A stretch of 64,000 nt of DNA from Diabrotica undecimpunctata (taxonomy: Eukaryota > Arthropoda > Insecta > Coleoptera > Chrysomelidae). The notes beneath the pieces were generated by a model. The model did not search any database. It saw only the letters and a program-made list of their open reading frames with translations, and was not told where the DNA came from. The translations under genes and the position numbers were made by a program. The DNA is taken from assembly GCF_040954645.1 (NCBI RefSeq), contig NC_092803.1:83260417-83324416 (forward strand), read 5' to 3'. Shown piece by piece: positions 32,179 through 43,641 of the stretch; the first letter of the stretch is position 1; each line of letters starts with the position of its first letter.

Positions 32179-32380
32179 TATAGTCGCCTCGTATTTCGGT
32201 GAGACTGTGTAAAAATATATTTATCTGTAATAAAAGCAGGCAATACAAATTAAAATAAAAGTACTTTACCAGGAGTAGTTATTAACTGCGAAATTATCAA
32301 TGACTGAGATGTATAATAATACAAAGTTTTAATATTCTCTTCGATATTTCCATTTAGATGAGCCTGGTAAAATATGTACA

Positions 32381-32446
32381 GTCGCTCAGATAAAGTTATC
32401 ATCGATGCATTCTTTGCGTAAGATAACAATATTTGCCTGAGCGACC
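32381..32446. repeat. Imperfect stem-loop
   Basis: GTCGCTCAG at 32381 and CTGAGCGAC ending 32445 pair, with inner GTTATC/GATAAC pairing. Confidence 0.5.
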
Positions 32447-32544
32447 GAAACCATAAAGTAAGTTACCCCAATAAATTTTGTTTCGACTGTCCAGTGGTTT
32501 ACACTTGGGTAGGTAGTATAATATTTTATATTATTTTAAGCTTT

Positions 32545-32821
32545 ATTTTTAAACGAAATATTGTTTATTTGGATGAAACCTGGTATGGTACTCATGATAC
32601 CGTGAAAAAAAGTTGGACGAATAATAACAAAAAGTGTTCTAATTCGGTACTGCCCAATAAAGGACAGAATTATAATTTTATACTGCGGTGTAGAAAATGG
32701 ATGCATCGACGATTTATTATTAATATCTGCAACAAAAATGACGTGAATCTAGATTATCATGAGGATATGGAGGGTGGAGGGATTTTTTTTGAATCATGGA
32801 TTGAAAAATCTCTTCTTCCAG

Positions 32822-32824
<3 letters not shown>
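32545..32824 (+). pseudogene. IS630/Tc1-related DDE transposase fragment, copy 1
   Basis: KRNIVYLDETWYGTHDTVKK carries the first catalytic Asp. NYNFILRCRKWMHRRFI, LDYHEDMEGG and FFESWIEKSLLPEL follow. The frame ends abruptly in a (TA)n array at 32825, where a PLE-like tail is inserted. The remaining C-terminal half is not found after the insertion, because the next copy starts again from the N-terminus. Confidence 0.75.

Positions 32825-32858
<34 letters not shown>
32825..32858. repeat. (TA)n microsatellite
   Basis: 34 bp, directly at the end of the transposase fragment. Confidence 0.95.
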
Positions 32859-32860
<2 letters not shown>

Positions 32861-33189
32861 AACAACACAGTTTATTAGGGTTGCAGTCAGAAAATTGGCC
32901 GGGCTGTTAATGAAACACTCTTATGACTTTTTGTCTAGCTTTCGGAATGGTTTTATTCCTTTTTCAAGACACTGCAATAAGAAAAAAATGTAAATATTTA
33001 TAAAATATTACAATTCTTCAGTGCAACTTACTAGTCGTTGAGATTATTTATAAAAGCATAAACACTCAACATTAATAACACACATATAAAATAATGGACA
33101 AAATACATTCTAAAATTCTTTAAAATTTAGTTACAGATAGTAAAATAATCAATAAAAAGTAAGATAAAGTAATAAACTGTGTTGTTTGT
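32858..33189 (-). mobile_element. PLE-like non-coding tail, copy B, with 20-bp inverted ends
   Basis: Reverse-complement copy of 22590-22873 over 32858-33135. It begins ACAAACAACACAGTTTATTA and ends at 33170-33189 with the exact reverse complement of those 20 bases. The minus strand has CTTGAAA-A-GGAA...TTCC-GAAAGC at 32940-32968. (TA)n lies on the left, and 34 bp after the right end another (TA)n begins. Confidence 0.75.
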
Positions 33190-33220
33190 TTATATCGACA
33201 GTCACTAATATCCAGTAATT

Positions 33221-33222
<2 letters not shown>

Positions 33223-33306
<84 letters not shown>
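33223..33306. repeat. (TA)n microsatellite
   Basis: About 84 bp. Confidence 0.97.
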
Positions 33307-33312
<6 letters not shown>

Positions 33313-33654
33313 TACATCGAAAAAGAAGTTCGAGCATCAATTTTAATGCTTTCAGTTATCATGATGGAAATGAAGTATAAAAAAAGTTCAAATCAGGAAC
33401 CATAGATGTAAACGTTTAATGTTTTTTTGAAAAAAAAAACAGAAGTTAGTTTTTATAAAACTCACAAAGAACGGAAGTACATAAAAATATGTAAAAGAAC
33501 AGTAAACTTTATAATTTTACTAAAATACTTTTGAAATGTGGCACCCGTGGTGTGATAATAATTCTGCAGCTGAAGAGCCAGTGGAACCCTGTAATCAATT
33601 GGAATATTTTTACAAAGCCGTGTAGTAAAATGTAAGCGACATTTTCAATACCTC

Positions 33655-34863
33655 TCTGATGACACCATCCAAACATATGCTGAAACATGTTTATGAAGGA
33701 TTGTGTTCTAAATTGTCTAAATCAGAAGCAATTGTAGAAACGTATTTATCAGAGTGTCCAAAGCAATCTGCTACAAGACTATAGGAGAAACATCTTCTAG
33801 ACAGAGGAGAAAGGATTGTGCAAATTCAGAAATTCACACAAATAAAACCGCACCTAAAGGAACCTATAATCAGAACAATATACAAAATGGATGCGGCTGC
33901 TAATATTTTTTCAACTATTGAAAGCCTTCGAAGTGAACTGGTTCGAAAGGATATTCTCTTATATTCAGCAACAACACTTCGATTATTTCTTAAAGCCAAT
34001 AATTTTAAGTACAAAACTTTAGACAAGCGCCATAATGGAAAGTACTAGAATAATTATTTCTTTAAGAAACATTTCTATCAGATAGATAACTTAGTATCAA
34101 AAAATGAAACGAAATGTTGTTTATTTAGATGAGACCTAGTGTGATACTCATGACAGGACAGAGAATTATAATTTTACACTGCGGTTGAGAAAATATATGG
34201 ATCGATGATGTATTATTAATATCTGCAAAAAAATATTACAACGCGTCTCTAGGTTATCATGAGGATATGGAAAGTTTAATTTTTGAATCATGGTTTGAAG
34301 AACCTCTTCTTCCGAGATTACCTAAATATAGTGTGATTATCATGGACAATGTATCATATTATTCAAGATTAATGAGAAAATTTCAAATATTACTTGAAAC
34401 AAATTACAAATTCAAGAATTTTTATTTGAGAAAGATTTGTACTTTGAGGCATCATATAGTAAAAAGCAATTGTTGGAGGTTGTTTACAGTAGACAGTACC
34501 AGAAGGAATATGTTGTTGATAACTGTACTCGCAGTAATGGGCATACCGTGCTTGGTATGCCCAGTATTACAATTTACAATCATACTTCCTCCTTACTATT
34601 GTAAATTGAACCCAATAGAGTTAATATGGACACAACTTAAAGGAAATAAAAGAAGAAGAAACGTGGCTCCTAAATTTTTGTCTACTGCTCTCCAGTTAAT
34701 TAGAAGAGAAGCCACAAAGATCACAGCAACCAACTGGACAAGTGTAATCAAACATGTAATCGCAGTGGAAAATGACTATGTTAAATATTTACTAGCATTA
34801 ACCAAATTAACTATAAATATAGAAGATACAACTGATACTAGTGATAACAGTGATTCTGAGTAG
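33655..34863 (+). pseudogene. IS630/Tc1-related DDE transposase, copy 2, broken
   Basis: The N-terminal HTH-like part at 33690-34048 includes YLSECPKQSATRL, SELVRKDILLYSATTLRLFL and NNFKYKTLDKR. KRNVVYLDET (first Asp) at about 34110 is followed by a stop and a deletion relative to copy 1. From 34267: SWFEEPLLPRLPKYSVIIMD (second Asp), a frame-shifted patch at about 34510-34565, LPPYYCKLNPIELIWTQLKG (catalytic Glu) and an acidic tail ending DSDSE-type at 34863. Mutated at several places. Confidence 0.82.
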
Positions 34864-36320
34864 ATTAGTAAGTTCTTTTTCTAAATCAAAGTACAGGTTA
34901 GGTTATTAGAAAATACCTGCTAGATATATAAAAAAAGATGTTCATACAAGTTTTAGACTTCTTACCCATTTTTAAATTATTGAGGTACTAAGTCTTCTCT
35001 CACACGGTGTCAAACCAAAGTTGTTAATAGAATACCCTGTATATATGTAATTTAAAAAATGAATTCTCTATATTTTTTATTACAATAACTAAGTTATCAG
35101 GGATAAAATGTGATCATAAGTTTTAAAACTTATGAACAGTTGTGTTATTAAAACGTTTGTATACTTAAATACTTGTACATAAAACATTTGTTTAATTGTA
35201 TGTGATAATTACTTTTATTAACAATTTTTTATAGGTATTGTTATTTTACAATAAGTTCTATTTAGCCGAGTCGATTAGTGTTATCTCTTCCTAGATATAT
35301 CACAGAAGTTAACAACACCAATATTTTTTATTTAAACTTTATAGAAAATGAAACTTTTTCTTAAATAAAATTAAATAAAAATAAAAACTTTTATTTAATT
35401 AAAAATTAGATATCTACGCTACTGTTCAATAAAGTAGTGACCACTCTGACATTGTTGCCATTTTCTAGTATTTTACCCGTTCTGGTTCCTATAAATTTTC
35501 TCACGAAATTACGTGTCGACTATAAACATATTCACAGCCGACGCTCACAGAACACCAGAAACTATGCTCAGCCTTTATGCAGACATTACAACAAGAAGAA
35601 CAACTCGAGATTTTAGACACGCGCATTGCATGATCAAACGAGGGTATAGGAGCTAGGAGCCAGTGGCGCATCCAGGGGGGGGGGTTTGGGGGTTAAAAAC
35701 CCCCCAGGACCCTATTACGACAGTGTTACTCACACATTTTAAGGACTCAAAATGAAAGTAAGATCATAAAAAAAATTTCGGTGACCAACCAGAGGTGCGC
35801 TACTGCTAGAAGCCTCTATGGACAAGAGAGTCAAGTTCATATCTCATGTTACGAAGACAGAAAGTTTCACTGGAAGACGAAGTAAGCTCGTCTTCAAAAA
35901 AAAAGACAAGTCTGATCAACAGTATAATCCTATTCTGACATATGCGTCTTTAGCATGAGGACAATAATAGAAAGAAGATCCAAGCTGGTCACAACAGAAG
36001 CCTATGTTAAGCATAAGCATCAAACGTCCCTCGATACGTAGTAGAAAGATTTCTGTTTAAAGATACTCGACAAATACTGTACTGGACCAAATGGATAAAA
36101 AGGCAATGATAGCGTTTCTCGAATTATCAGGCTACCAGAATCACCATTCTGCGAGAGATCACAAGTTACAACGTCTATTACCAATGAAAATACAGAAGAC
36201 ACAAACAACAACTGCGTGGTAACGACTAACTAGGATAAAGTTATAAGTAGCTTTGCTGAGGTCGATCTATACCCATTGTGTGTGTGTGTGTGGAAGGATA
36301 ATGGCACGGAATCAAGTCCA
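34864..36320. other. Unassigned, repeat-like DNA
   Basis: There is a short G10/C-rich fold-back at about 35674-35710 (run of G, then GGGGGTTAAAAACCCCC). The stretch 35500-36240 is somewhat GC-richer and looks like a decayed transposon but gives no recognisable domain. A short (TG)n lies at 36278-36292. Confidence 0.4.
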
Positions 36321-36685
36321 TTTGCCACAGAAAGTTGTATACAGAACTTTTCTTATAATATGAATACAAAGTTGTGGGTTATGCTGCTTTAAATTTCTAT
36401 TTTTACTTCTTTAATAAAATTTACTAGAAGTTCTAAAGTGTTTCTATTGGCAGTTAATAAAATGTGTGATAGATTTAATGGAAGAAAATATTTCAGTTTA
36501 ATTAGTTTACGAATTAAATCATCTGATTTTTTTTAAATGTTTTTTGCAACCGAAGAATATATGGTTGAGATCTCCGTAAGAGTTCTGATCACAACTACAG
36601 GCCGATGACTGTATAATGCCCAGCTTAGCAAGTCGAAAAACACTTGCCGAAAAGAATTTTGACGTGGAATAGTTGAAAATATATA

Positions 36686-39059
36686 TTAGGGTGGAGATGG
36701 TAGGGTTGGATGTATTTTAAAATACGTATTTTGAGAGTTCTCTACAACGATTTCCCACTGTCGTTCCCATTTTAACATTATTTTATTTTTAATTAAATTA
36801 GAGATGTCACGTATTGTACAAATATTACAATGAACTCCGTTTTGTACTGCCTCCTTGGCCAAACTATCAGCTTTTTCATTACCTAGTATACCTATATGGC
36901 CTTTGACCCATACAAATGTTATATTTAATTCTGCATCAATTTTTTTAAATTGCATAATATAGGGCATTTCATTCTTTCAAATTGTATACTTTTTATTGAC
37001 TCCAAGGCTGACTTAGAATCAGTTAGTATTACCCCCTCTCGTAAATTATTTGATATTAACCAAGTAATGCCCTTCAAAGTTGCTATAAGTTCAGCAGTAT
37101 ATATGCTGCATATTGATGGCAATTTAAACATAAATGATTGTTTTGTATTTTGAATAAAAACTCCACAACCAACTCCGTGTTTTGTTTTAGATCCATCTGT
37201 ATATATAAATATCTTATTGACTAATCCATCCAATATAGATTTTAAAAGGGTATGGTTTATATGATCATATTCTGTATAATGGGGTATTATAACTCTGTGT
37301 GGTGTTATTAGTGATCTAAAGGGTATATTATACATAAGCAATTTTTTATTTTTACTAAAAGAACTGTGATAAGCATTAGTCTCAACAAAAGCTTCTGCAA
37401 GTGGGGGAGAATTTTTTAGTTTCCAATAGCGGTTTGTTAGGTCTTCTTTTGCAATATCACTTAATTTGTTGATCACGTTTGATTCAAGGGATTTTAGTTT
37501 TAAAAGATATTTTTGTGATAACCGTTGCCGACGTAAGTCCAAAGGTAACTCATTACACTCTGCCAGTATTGCTTTCACCGGTGATGATACCATCCCACCG
37601 ATGCAAGTTCTAAGACATTTATATTGAACTCTGTTTATTTTGTTTAGATTGGTATTACAAGAGGATCCGTATAAACAACATCCATAGTCAATGATAGAAC
37701 GCACGTAGGCTCTATAAAATAATAAAGCTATACCAGGAGCTGCACCCCAACGTCGATTTGTTACACACCTAAGTAAATTGTAGCCTTTCTCACATTTTTT
37801 TATTAAGTGACTTATGTGGCTCGACCATAGTAACTTGGTGTCAACAATAATACCTAAATACTTAAACTCTTTAACTACCGACAGGGTACGTCCACACAGA
37901 GTTAATCTCTCTGGAGCACGTAGTCTATGCCTGGTAAAAAACATGATAGAGCATTTTTCTGTTGAAAGTGTCATGCCTGTTTCTTCTGTCCATATACTTA
38001 CCTTATGCATAATATTCTCAAGAGCTTCCGTGCATGCTTCATAACTATTTTGGATGGTGTATATACATATATCATCTGCATATTGTATGCAATTTACGGA
38101 GTTATGAAATAGTGAATGAATATTGGCAGAATATATATTAAATAGTATAGGGCTAAGTACCGATCCCTGTAGTAACCCATGATAAACAATCCTTGGACCA
38201 TGTAACATATTTCTTTGATCTCTAATATAGACATGTCTAGAAAAATATAGTTGCAATATATTTAGGGCAGTCGTTTTACTAAGACCAATACTAATCATTT
38301 TTTGTTTAAGTATATTTATATTTACAGAGTCGATAGATCCTTTTATGTCTAGGAATGTAGGAATAAACAAGTTAGATACTTGTTACCAGAAAAAGTAATT
38401 TGGATGTCATTTATCAAATGAGTTACTGCATCCAAAGTACCATATCCCCTTCTAAAACCATATTGAGTACTAGGTAAAATATTGTTATACTCTATGTACC
38501 ACTCCAGTCTTGTTTCTATCATTCTTTATCATATTGTTTTATCAGTAGTTCGTCCGTCGTTTAAAATAATCAGGTTAGTTTCGTCTATAGCCTCTACAAG
38601 TCGATTTCCTTGTGAATTATCTATTGTAGAACCCCAAAGGCTGTGACGACAGTTAAAGTCACCGCATATAATGACATCACCCTGTAGTTGTGAAAAAAGA
38701 TTACTCCAGTCAGTCTTAGTTGCTTTTATTTTGGAAGATTTATAAATGGAGCCTAAGGATATCTTAAATTCATCGATATATGCTGCGCATACTTCTATTT
38801 TGGAATTAAAGTTTTTACGGATTGACATTTCATGATAGGATAGGGAATCTTTGATAAGTATAGCAGTGCCTCCAAATCCATCAGTTCTGTCTACATGTAA
38901 TAGATTGTAAGTTGGTAAATGCAATATTTTCTTTTTAGATAACCAAGTTTCATTAAGTATAATTAAATCAAATTTAATGGAGTAATGGTTAAGAAAATTA
39001 GCAAGATTAGCTTTATTTTTAGTAATGGAATTACAATTCCATTGCAATATATTTATCAT
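36686..39059 (-). pseudogene. I-like LINE ORF2: endonuclease (truncated), RT, RNase H
   Basis: ATG at 39059. APE-type endonuclease: INILQWNCNSI, LIILNETWLSKK, DVIICGDFNCRHSLWGS; the later SDH motif is missing. At about 38525 the frame stops and sequence jumps to MIETRLEWYIEY...QYGFRRGYGTLDA, well inside the RT, so the endonuclease end and the RT start were deleted. After a frame change at about 38370, RT continues: LLQGSVLSPILFN, CIQYADDICIY (catalytic), FKYLGIIVDTKL. RNase H has FIYTDGSKTKHGVGCGVFI (Asp), IYTAELIATL (Glu), VILTDSKSALESI (Asp). A one-base slip in an A7 run near 36937-36943 moves to the last block FVWVKGHIGILGNEKADSLA, ending 36686. RNase H plus zinc-knuckle ORF1 points to the I group. 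Confidence 0.9.
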
Positions 39060-39094
39060 CTACTTAATAACAATTTTCATCACTATCACTATCA

Positions 39095-40312
39095 TTATAT
39101 TGTATTGTACCTAATATTTTTTTGAGTTCTGTTTGTTTCCTGAATAACTAGTGGATCTGGGTTTACTAAATTAAATTTTATTAACATATTTTCAAAAATA
39201 CAAGGAAGTTTCTGCAGGATCTGTAATTCTAATTTTTCTTTGTATGACTGGAAGGCTTCCCTGTGTGGATTAGGAATAACAGGATCTGGTGCGCTATTTT
39301 TAAGTTTAAATGAAGAGGGTTTATTAACTGAAAGTGGCGAACTTACTTTACGCTTTTTCGGCTGTTGGAAATGAGGACGTGGTACCCAATTTTTATTACT
39401 CGTGGAAGAGGAATTGTTCGTATCAATATTACCATTCAGCTCAGGGAAATTATTTAGGTTATTTAAAATATCAAAATTATTATGTGTTACTATTTTAGCG
39501 TAAGACGGATTTCTTATAATACCTTCAGCTTCTTTAAATGATACATTTTTTTCAGACATGATCTTTTTAATTTTTAATTGTTCCTGGTATTTCGGGCAAT
39601 TTTTTGATATGGACTGATGGTCATGCGTTTCACAGTATATGCAATAAGCGTTAGAAGTGCAATCGATACCGTCATTTTCATCATGGTTTTGACCACATTT
39701 TTTACATTTAGTCATAGTGCTTCTGCAGTATTTTGCTGTATGACCATATCGAAGGCACTTAAAACACTGTACGACAGGGTATATGTATGGCTCAACAGCA
39801 AATCTCACTAAATCAATTTTAACATATTTTGGCAAATTATTTCCTAAAAATGTTAACACGATAATCTGTCTTGGGACAAACTGTGTCCCATTATCGGAAT
39901 CAATAATCTTACGTTTCATTCTTTTTACTTCTACAACTTTTTGCTCACTTTCAATATTCTCCAATATATACTTTTCGGTCAAAAAAGTGTCAACCTCTCT
40001 AATAATTGCCTTTTTATGGTTAAAAAATATAGGTATATAAGCGATCAAATTATTATCTTTTATTAATTTATGTTCTATAATAGCATTTGCGATATTATAA
40101 GTCTTAAAAATAATTTTTACTTTATTTCTACCAATCAATTTTATATCAATAACATCTTTATTAAAAGTAGTATGTTTAAATAGATAATGACCAACTGTTA
40201 CCGCTGATAATCGACTATTTTTATCGACTGGTTCTACAACAATATAGTACGGTCCAATGTCAGTCGAAACATATTTGTTGTCTAAATTATATATTTTGTT
40301 ATCAACTTCCAT
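39095..40312 (-). CDS. I-like LINE ORF1 (Gag-like, zinc knuckles)
   Basis: This is a 405-codon intact frame from ATG at 40312, ending 35 bp before ORF2. It binds element RNA in the family model. Residues about 1-170 resemble the RRM-like front of I-element ORF1 (NKIYNLDNKYVSTDIGPYYI). Three zinc knuckles follow: CFKCLRYGHTAKYC, CKKCGQNHDENDGIDC and CIYCETHDHQSISKNC. Then NCPKYQEQLKIKKIMSEKNV and a Pro/Ser-rich tail. The same frame is open without ATG for about 33 codons further upstream (to about 40411), with DPPDGNGRQNE just before the Met, so the original start may have been further 5'. It is the only long undamaged transposon frame in the window. Confidence 0.9.
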   Translation of the reverse strand: MEVDNKIYNLDNKYVSTDIGPYYIVVEPVDKNSRLSAVTVGHYLFKHTTFNKDVIDIKLIGRNKVKIIFKTYNIANAIIEHKLIKDNNLIAYIPIFFNHKKAIIREVDTFLTEKYILENIESEQKVVEVKRMKRKIIDSDNGTQFVPRQIIVLTFLGNNLPKYVKIDLVRFAVEPYIYPVVQCFKCLRYGHTAKYCRSTMTKCKKCGQNHDENDGIDCTSNAYCIYCETHDHQSISKNCPKYQEQLKIKKIMSEKNVSFKEAEGIIRNPSYAKIVTHNNFDILNNLNNFPELNGNIDTNNSSSTSNKNWVPRPHFQQPKKRKVSSPLSVNKPSSFKLKNSAPDPVIPNPHREAFQSYKEKLELQILQKLPCIFENMLIKFNLVNPDPLVIQETNRTQKNIRYNTI

Positions 40313-40419
40313 TTCGTTTTGCCTACCGTTTCCATCTGGTGGGTCTTTTCCAGACTGGGAAGCATCCCCGTCAGAGTACTCATTATAAAATTATAAACTT
40401 TACTTACCTTATCTATGAG

Positions 40420-41059
40420 TTTATGAAATAACAAACCAAAACAAACCTGCCTAAATTCGAGCAAAATGGAAATTAAGCGCGCTTCACGAGCCAACCTTAT
40501 AGTTCGGAAGAAACACCAATACTATCGATACCCATTCTTGCGGACCCATATCCCAAAATCCCTTAAAAAATTATAAAGAATCAACAAAATTGAATTGGGC
40601 CACTCACCAAATCACAAAACACTAGCAAAAAACGGCTTATACCAACAAAGAAAATAATCACAAAACTCTAAAAACCGTTTCCATCTGAATATTTACTATC
40701 TCGGGTTTGCTTATTTAAAAGGCTTTGACAAATTAATTGAGGTTCGATACACTGGCACATAAGCCTAAAAGCAGACTAGAAAATAAAGACCATGGGATTA
40801 AAATGCCTCAGCATCTTAAGTGGGAAGACATTAAGCGAGAGCCTCATTTCCAAAGACACACTTAACACAGATCTACGAAATGACCGTAGTCTCCGTAGAG
40901 AGTATTACAGTACTGGAGGTGGTGGCAGTGTATGGGGAACATTGGTGGTGTGAGGGTTTACCCTTGACTTACTTGTGCAAGGGCCAATCTACACCACGCG
41001 CCTACATGGGCGTCCAATATTTTATGGACGCATATACTTCCGGAGTCCGGGATTACTAC
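40420..41059. other. Unassigned; includes likely LINE 5' region
   Basis: The first part may be 5' UTR of the I-like LINE. The rest (40700-41050) has no recognised domain. Confidence 0.4.
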
Positions 41060-41101
41060 TAGAGAACTACGAACACAAAAAACAGTGTTCGTAGTTCTCT
41101 A
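41060..41101. repeat. Perfect 17-bp hairpin, 8-nt loop
   Basis: Arms 41060-41076 and 41085-41101 (TAGAGAACTACGAACAC and complement) with loop AAAAAACA. Confidence 0.95.
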
Positions 41102-41793
41102 TTACTACCGTGTCGGAAATTTCCCAGTTCAGTCGCAACATCGATCAGAGTAGTACGGGTATCGTTTTTTCAGTTGGTCCAAGCTCTCCTTTAGAGGTAA
41201 ATCCAGCTATATTCCCGAAATATTGTAACAAAATCGTACGACTATGGTTAAGGAGTTTACAACTAAATAATTATATTATTCTACACTCATGAATGAAAAC
41301 AGCTATAGTCGATTCTTTCGTTTTATAATGAAATTCATTTTTGTCTCCTGCTCTATACCATCATACGATTTCAAAATCTCTGAATATCGTTTAAAACATT
41401 TTATAATTATGTATTAACTTCCTTGTATTATAATAATAAAGTGATCATTCTATGATCACATAATTTTGTTTATACGAGAATACTAGGAAAAAATTTTACA
41501 CGGCTTCCTAGACTCATTAATCATGTCCTTAAATCAACAACAATAATAATATAAAAGTTTTACAAAATAAAACAAAACAAGGGGTACAACCTTGAATTTG
41601 GTGAATCCTTTGGTGCTACCATTTAAGTATAGAACCCGACTTCTAAAAAGAACATAATTATCTCGACAATAAAAACCCATAAATGAGAAAAAACTTAATA
41701 TTGAACCCGATAAATTTTTTAACAATAAATAAAATTATATCGAGATAAATAGTAATATACAAAAAACACTTTCACTTAATCTCATTGTGTTTC
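41102..41793. other. Unassigned AT-rich DNA
   Basis: Nothing recognised. Confidence 0.5.
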
Positions 41794-41831
41794 AAATATT
41801 GTGTACAATATTAAATATTGTGTACAATATT
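41794..41831. repeat. Two tandem 19-bp palindromic units
   Basis: AAATATTGTGTACAATATT occurs twice head to tail (41794-41812, 41813-41831). Each unit is itself a near-palindrome. Confidence 0.95.
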
Positions 41832-42130
41832 AATTACCATAATAAACATGTAGATGTTATCGACATGTGGAGTTAAATATTAAAAATGTTTATCATATTT
41901 ACAATAACTTACTGATTTTTTATGTCATCAAATAATTACAAACAGCAATTTATGAAGATGGGTACACATATATGCGAGTCGAATTGTTTGCGAACGCTAT
42001 ATTTGTATAATTTTTACGACGGGATGAACCGTGTGCGAGCTCTTCGTTCGTCGCTCGTCAGGAACCACGACCTGTCGGTTTTTGGGACAAAGACAAAGGA
42101 TATTCATTCGCAGCTCAATCTGGAATGTCT

Positions 42131-42563
42131 GTAAAGTTAGCATATCCATTTTATAAGGCCGAATTCAAACCAACACAATAATTTATTGCTAATTTATTAC
42201 GGAAAGAAAAAAATTATTGCTGTAGCCGTTTCCGAGAAACAGTGAGTATGCTAACTTTACGGTAAAGCTAGCATAGTATCTATATCTCGGCAAAAAAAGG
42301 GGTACAGGGCCTATCTTGGCGACATATTTTATTGCTAATTAATTGCTGTTGATTGGAATATTAAACAATCCCCAAAAGCTACTCCCTCATCCCCTAGCTC
42401 AAAACACACCCGCCAGAAAACCGACACATGAGACAAAAAGTGGACCTCAAGGAATTAATTCCGAATTTATTGCCGAAGTTTTACGCCCGCCAAGAAACAA
42501 TTTATAGCTGCAACCGTTTCCGAGAACCAAGGATTATGCTAACTTTACGGTAAAGCTAGCATA
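42131..42563. repeat. Chain of units bounded by GTAAAGYTAGCATA inverted ends
   Basis: Unit 1 runs 42131-42260 (GTAAAGTTAGCATA ... TATGCTAACTTTAC). One base later unit 2 runs 42262-42548 with the same type of ends, and a third left end starts at 42550. The right ends of units 1 and 2 also share GCCGTTTCCGAGAA-like sequence (about 42222 and 42514). No coding capacity. Confidence 0.85.
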
Positions 42564-42814
42564 GCGATAGTTGACAATAAAACAATGAATAAGAAGTTTT
42601 GACAAGACATAGATTAGCTGCGTTGAATGCAGTCGGGAGAAACGTAGTGATTGGTGGGAGAAATGAATAAAAATATTAGACAAAATAAAGCGTGCTGATT
42701 TATTTAAAATTTTTTTAAAATCTATACCCACGGTGCAATGTTATTTATGTCAAGTGCTCCTACGAAGACAGTATTAGGAGAAATGCAGTGCTTTTAAGGC
42801 TTGGGGGAGGTATG

Positions 42815-43335
42815 TGGCCCTTCTTCATTTTAGATTTCAAGCAGTAGAATTTAAAAGTTCTGTGAAATTTATGTCTTCATATACATGTTCGTTGTTTCTA
42901 CATGCCCTTTCAATTTCATCTTTTATGGTTTCCGCTTTTTCTTCCTCGGTGTATACAATTCAATTTTCCCCGTGTAGGAGTGGAATTGGTTTTTTTTTCT
43001 TTATTTAATACTTTTGAAACTTTCCAGAACGCGGATTTATTTGGGTTCAGCTCTTGGATATACTAGTCCCAACTTTCGTTTCTATGATTTTGCAATTGCC
43101 TTTTTACTTTTCTGTTTAGTCCGTTTACAATCCTTTTATCCTCCTCATTTCTTGTTCGGTAAGCCTTCTTATTTTTTCCTATTTTTTCTCTTATCAGGTT
43201 TTTTAGTTCTTCAATACTATTCCTAAATCTTCCTTTTTGTATTGTTTTTTCTTTGGAGCTGACATTGATGTCATTTATTATTGTTTGTTCTAATTTTACC
43301 ACACATTCTTTAAGTTCGGTTAGATTTAAAATCAT
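42815..43335 (-). pseudogene. LINE fragment, endonuclease-RT linker
   Basis: The minus strand reads FRNSIEELKNLIREKIGKNK and IVNGLNRKVKRQLQNHRNES (43335-43063), then in another frame NKSAFWKVSKVLNKEKK and EEEKAEAIKDEIERACRNN, the linker and pre-RT region of Jockey-like LINEs. No catalytic domain remains. Confidence 0.65.
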
Positions 43336-43582
43336 TGCTTTGTGGTACTGGAAGGGAGGGGGTTTTACAAATAACAGAAATCGATATCGTTAACAGATGT
43401 CGCCTTTGCAATAAAAATCGACCAGTTTTAGCATTTTCACAAAATCCAATGAATATTGCTAAATATAAGAGAGGACTGTTTTGATTGACCACCAACCCTG
43501 TATAATAGAAATAATAAATTACTAAAGATATTCCTTACAAAATTGGGAAATAGATTATTATTCGGGTTTATATATAAATATT

Positions 43583-43586
<4 letters not shown>

Positions 43587-43640
<54 letters not shown>
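43587..43640. repeat. (TA)n microsatellite
   Basis: About 54 bp, at the outer edge of an inverted PLE tail. Confidence 0.97.

Positions 43641-43641
<1 letters not shown>

Noticed and set aside
35674..35710. G/C-run fold-back as a functional G-quadruplex
   Set aside because: A single G run followed by a C run suits a simple hairpin; no repeated G tracts.
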